Below, piece by piece: positions 59,850 to 64,000 of a stretch of 64,000 nt of DNA (positions within the stretch are counted from its first letter, which is position 1; each line of letters begins with the position of its first letter). Location of the stretch: assembly GCA_028673005.1 (NCBI GenBank), contig CM054116.1, positions 37,420,854-37,484,853 of the forward strand. Direction: 5' to 3'. The notes beneath the pieces are model-generated. The model was not told the origin of the DNA. It ran no database searches and was given only the letters and a program-made list of their open reading frames with translations. The translations under genes and the position numbers were made by a program. This DNA comes from Tanypteryx hageni. Its lineage: Eukaryota > Arthropoda > Insecta > Odonata > Petaluridae.

Positions 59850-60125
59850 ATGTTGCCAATTTTCAAACGCGTAATCAAAATCTCGAGAGATTGTTTTGAA
59901 CAATATAAATGTCAGAATAATAACTCATCCTTCACAGATTATTGAAAATGTGAGGGTAATACCATGAACAGAAAAGAAAAAAAAACAAAAACAGGATTGC
60001 GGAAGCTTTCTAAGTTCCCATGCCGGTGTGGTCGTTCCCACCAAAAGATGATTGCGAAGCTTGTTTCACTCTGTCAGGAAATTTCAACCTTTAAAATGAC
60101 CCAGAAGCAGATCACGGAGCTGGGC
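59850..60125. other. non-coding DNA
   Basis: Nothing recognised. Confidence 0.4.
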
Positions 60126-60129
60126 GAGA

Positions 60130-61096
60130 GAAGGGGAAAGTGAGGAAAGGTATTCGTACACGCAAGACGTGCACGGTAGGCGAAAAACGCCTGGGTAAAC
60201 ACAAATGGAGGTAATAAGGAATCAGGACGGAGAGGCGAGGGAAAGGGAGAATGCCAATAGAGCGAGAAAAGAAGGATGGAGAGAGGATAAAGATAAAGAG
60301 AGAAAGGCTGTGGTAGTCAGATATATATAGGAAAGAAGGAGAGAAATAGAGGAAGAGGAAAGAGAGGGAAGTGGCGGAGTTGCGGTAGGAGTGGCCATAT
60401 CACGTGACTCGAATAAAAGTTGGTCTGAGCCTGAGGTGATGGAGAAAAATAGTAGAAGCGGGAAAGGTATGGAGGGGGAGGAGGGTGGGAGGCAGGGAGT
60501 ATTAGGATAAAAAGAAGGGGAAAAACAGGACCGGAGGGAGGGAGGGACAAGAGGCGGAGAGGGAAGTAAAAAGAATAATGATTAAAGTAAAAGAAATACA
60601 CGGGTGAGGCGGCATGGGGAAGGAAAGACTTTAAAGGAGAAGAGAGAAATAAAAAAGGGCGAGAAGGAAAAAGAGAGGATGAAGCAAAATAGGAAGGAGA
60701 CGCGATAAAAAGGGAGAAAAGATGGCGGAAGCGGAGAATAATGCAAATTTAAAAAAAGCGTGAGTGAAACTAAAGACGGAATGAGTGGGAGAGGAGGAGG
60801 AAATAATGAGAAGGGACACCACGTGGGAGAGAGAGAGAGAGACATAAAGGTGGAGAGAGGGAGAGAGTGGATGCGCGTTAAAGGTGAGGAGGCATAATGA
60901 GACAGAACAAGAAAAGAACGGAGGAGCGAAAGAAAGGGCGGAGTGGATTGTAATTGAAAAATATGAGAGCACGAAAGCGACGTTATGGCACGGTTGAGGC
61001 GGAGTGTTACAAATACGACTTTAATTGGTGGCGGGCAGCGTGTATTTTTCGCGTGCATGTGAATGTCCGCCGTAATAGAGGAAGGAGGGGGAGAGC

Positions 61097-61138
<42 letters not shown>

Positions 61139-61140
61139 GA
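60130..61140 (+). repeat. long purine-rich island ending in (GA)n
   Basis: About 1 kb of A/G-dominated + strand with an uninterrupted (GA)n run of about 35 bp at 61101-61135. The 224-codon minus-strand frame (60582-61256) is Ser/Leu/Pro/Phe-rich and is a composition artefact. Confidence 0.75.
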
Positions 61141-61144
61141 AACT

Positions 61145-63185
61145 TTTCGCTCGCATTAACATAACGGGAAATAATAGAGGAAGAGAGAAAGACATCTGCG
61201 TGCATGAGTTGTGGAATGTGGTTAGGACTTCTGCAAATATTTCGCAGAAATGGCATGATTATGAGAGGCTGTTAATTTATATGTTATTCAAACTCGACGT
61301 GGAAACGTTCTACCAATTTGTAAAGCCCTTGATATTTTATTATTTTATACAGACATTAATCAGCAGCATCTAATATCTTTAAGCATGACAGATAGAATTG
61401 TAGTTCTTTATACACTAACATTAACAGTTTAAACTGTTATTGTAACTACTACAAATAGAATTACTCCTCATGCTGTATTCATTGCATCTCTTAGTGTTAT
61501 TTAGCGAAAATTGCATTGAAGCTTGTAACCGGTTCCGATTCCTAGACTCGTAGGTGATGCAAAGTACCGTTATAAGCCATTAAGCATAAAGCCACATTCT
61601 ACAAAATTTATCCAAAATCCATACCTATATCATTCATCATTCACTAATAAGCGAATATTTATAAACGAAAAATATATTTGTATGTTGATAAATGATAGCT
61701 TACCGACACTGCATTTTTGTCTCCTATATCACACTGTGTACTTAGCCACACACTCCGTAAGGCTTATTTTTGTTTTTGTGGCCCATACCTCACTTCAAGC
61801 TAATACGTTTGAATGGAGATTTGGAGTACTAAGCCAATAATAGGAAAACAACTCTGAACTAGAATTTGCTTACTCTTTAGAAGGGTGCCAATGCTGTGGT
61901 TATTTCGCTGAAATATCCATCTCTGTCAGAAAAAAGTCTATACGCCCAGCAAAAACTAGAAATAATTGGAATTTTTGTCGATCAAGATGTTAATAAAATA
62001 ATATAGACTCACCTATCTGAGTTATTTCACAAAATTAGATAGTCATAAAATAATTATGGCATAACGGGAAGTTTAAGGAGAGATAAAAAAGACTACGGTA
62101 AAATTAGTGAAAGCGAGATGTCTTTGCATAAAAATGACACCTTTGTTTTTAATATTAAATTGTTAACAAGGCAGTATCATTTTTATATCTGTATAGGAAA
62201 GTTATGCTTTTTAAATTTTTTATATCTCTTTATATCCATTGAAATACAATATTTTCTCATAGCGAAAACGAGGTCCTCTCTTGATGACTGAGAGTATCTG
62301 TTCCATGTAAGAATGAAACTATTAGCGTTTAAATTCTTATTTAATTAAACAAAGAGCAAATGATCACCTTTGTAAATGAAATTCGTTTGAATATATAAAT
62401 ACATATTCATTAGAAAAAGAAAACTCGCGGAGGAGTGCATGATAGTGGAATTGTCTCAGATAAAACAATCATTGCGAAAGAAGCGATTACATTTAAGGAG
62501 AAAGTATTGACAAAGAAAATAAGGATATTTAGTAAAAAACCGTGAAAGACCAATCAATACGGACTTAAAAATATAAAATAATGAAAACATTTAAATTAAT
62601 TAGTTGGTTTCCAAAATGAATATCTTATTTGCTGAGAAAAGTTATGGAAAGAAAGATTATCGAGACATAAAAGAGAAGTTAGACATATTGTTCTACTCTC
62701 CTGTATCTTTCTTTGCCTTGTACGACACGCCTGAACTCTATTCACCAGCTATGTGAAAGCACAGCTACGGAAATTTACCCAAAAACCAAATGCGCGAGTG
62801 AGGATGGAAACGTTGTACGAATCGCCTCTTTCGTTGTTTAAGCACCTTTCACAAAATATCTTAACTCGGTCCTCATTCCAAACAAATGTACAGCGGTCCG
62901 AAGAATCGAAACCAAGAAAACAACGCGAGAGGTTTTATTTCGTGCAATTTCTTGTCCGCCGACGTCTTCGAGCTGATTGCGGCGACGGTCGAAATGTTAT
63001 GAGAAAAAAATAAGGAAAAACCTGCCCCCGTCTGAGATAGATTCTTAAACTCGGCCGGTCTTTGCGAGTGACCGGGAAGCCATCTCCTCATTTCCTATCC
63101 CCTCGACAACATCCGTCCACTGAGGCGGAAAAGAAGAAGAAGAAGTAGGCAGTCCACTGCCGGAGGAGCGTACCGCCGAAGCCGC
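61145..63185. other. AT-rich non-coding DNA
   Basis: No element recognised. Opposing frames at 62753-63091 are in balanced sequence but without motif. Confidence 0.45.
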
Positions 63186-63199
63186 AGGGGGCTCGGTCG

Positions 63200-63610
63200 T
63201 GAGATTGGCTGTATACGGGATAGAGAGGGATAGAGACGCGCGGGAATGAAAGTGGAAGAAGGGAGGATGGAGGAGAATCGTGGTGAAGAGAAGGGAAAAA
63301 GGTTCTGATAGGGAGAGGAAAAAAGTGAGAGTACAAAAGGTACGAAAAGAAGAAAGAAGGCTAGACATAGATGGAGAGAGAGAGAGAGTTTGGCCAGTTC
63401 AGTATAGACGCTCGTAAAGCGGAAATGAAAGGGTAGAGGTTGGGAGAACTGGGACGCGAGAGTGGAGCCAACGAGGAAAAAATGCGTAAATGGTGAAAGG
63501 GAAAGTGTGTGAAAGGGAGTAGACCGGAGGTACAGAGAGAGAGAGAGAGTAGTGGAAGAGACGTAGAAGACAGCTATATAGGTGAAAGTTTTGGAAGAGA
63601 TTAAAATTAG
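63200..63610 (+). repeat. purine-rich island
   Basis: GGAGAGAGAG-type + strand with (GA)n runs at 63372-63389 and 63535-63550. No gene. Confidence 0.65.
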
Positions 63611-64000
63611 AAAGACTCCTCTTACGCATTTCTCTCATTTCCATGTAATTCTCTACTTACACGTCAAAAATTACATGCGTCATAAATGTTGCATAACATG
63701 AAAATATTTCACGGAAGATAGGGGAAAATAAGAGGAAAGACACTAAAGTATATCCGATAAACAAATAATAAATTTAATCCGATGTTATAAAATTGGAAAT
63801 TTATGTAATTTCGATGGTATTGAGTGCCCAATGACTTGCATCTGTTAAATTAATACATTAGCAAATTATATTTAACGACTCTAGTAGTTATCTGAGTTTA
63901 CGCATGACACAAAAATTACTTCAAAATATGTAGCAAAGAAGGATAAATGAGAAAATATTAAGGAAACCATAGCAAGAAAAATAAATAGACAATTATTAAG
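63611..64000. other. AT-rich non-coding DNA to the window end
   Basis: Nothing recognised. Confidence 0.5.

Noticed and set aside
60582..61256. 224-codon open frame on -
   Set aside because: Low-complexity translation of a GA-rich island including the (GA)n microsatellite.

Overview
This 64 kb window reads as nuclear DNA of an animal, most likely an arthropod and probably an insect. The evidence is broken non-LTR retrotransposons with APE-type endonuclease and reverse transcriptase, a short hAT transposon with its 8-bp target duplication, tRNA-derived SINE-like pieces, many microsatellites and no compact bacterial gene layout. I found no host protein gene or RNA gene I can defend. The window looks like intergenic DNA or the inside of a very long intron. 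The species cannot be named from what is here.

The recognisable protein-derived sequence is all from decayed mobile elements. One LINE family of the CR1/L2 type supplies five insertions: 13841-14036 (-), 14546-16977 (+, the longest, endonuclease to 3' end), 23175-24030 (+, the best preserved, one open frame of 252 residues with an intact FADD motif), 29253-29600 (-) and 48899-49720 (-, a diverged subfamily). All five share a 3' stem-loop and end in an ATGTAG-type tail. A second LINE family lies at 22449-23010 (+), a third type of LINE C-terminal tail at 59500-59847 (+), and a hAT transposase fragment at 21862-22014 (-).

Non-coding repeats include a 470-bp hAT MITE (11556-12025), a long hairpin with arms of about 195 bp (26647-27102), a cluster of GGTAAATGTGCACATTTACC-like palindromes (24650-25276), an array of 14- and 17-bp TTCATCGCC units inside an inverted-repeat element (29752-31073), a two-copy repeat of about 330 bp (48248-48815), and two related dispersed repeats (7719-9210 and 34158-35610).

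The most striking large-scale property is compositional. Roughly twenty islands of 0.2-1.1 kb are nearly pure purine on one strand (GGGA/GAGA type), separated by AT-rich sequence. At several places (about 12545, 18165, 36490, 43310, 51980, 54435) the purine strand switches. These islands generate many long but meaningless reading frames rich in Ser/Pro/Leu/Phe or Arg/Gly/Glu/Lys, which are not annotated as genes. A few AT/GC-mixed, repeat-free stretches with clustered TAAT motifs (33400-33790, 18530-18820) are the best places to look for regulatory DNA. I did not identify a new multi-gene system. The best leads are structural DNA or RNA elements.
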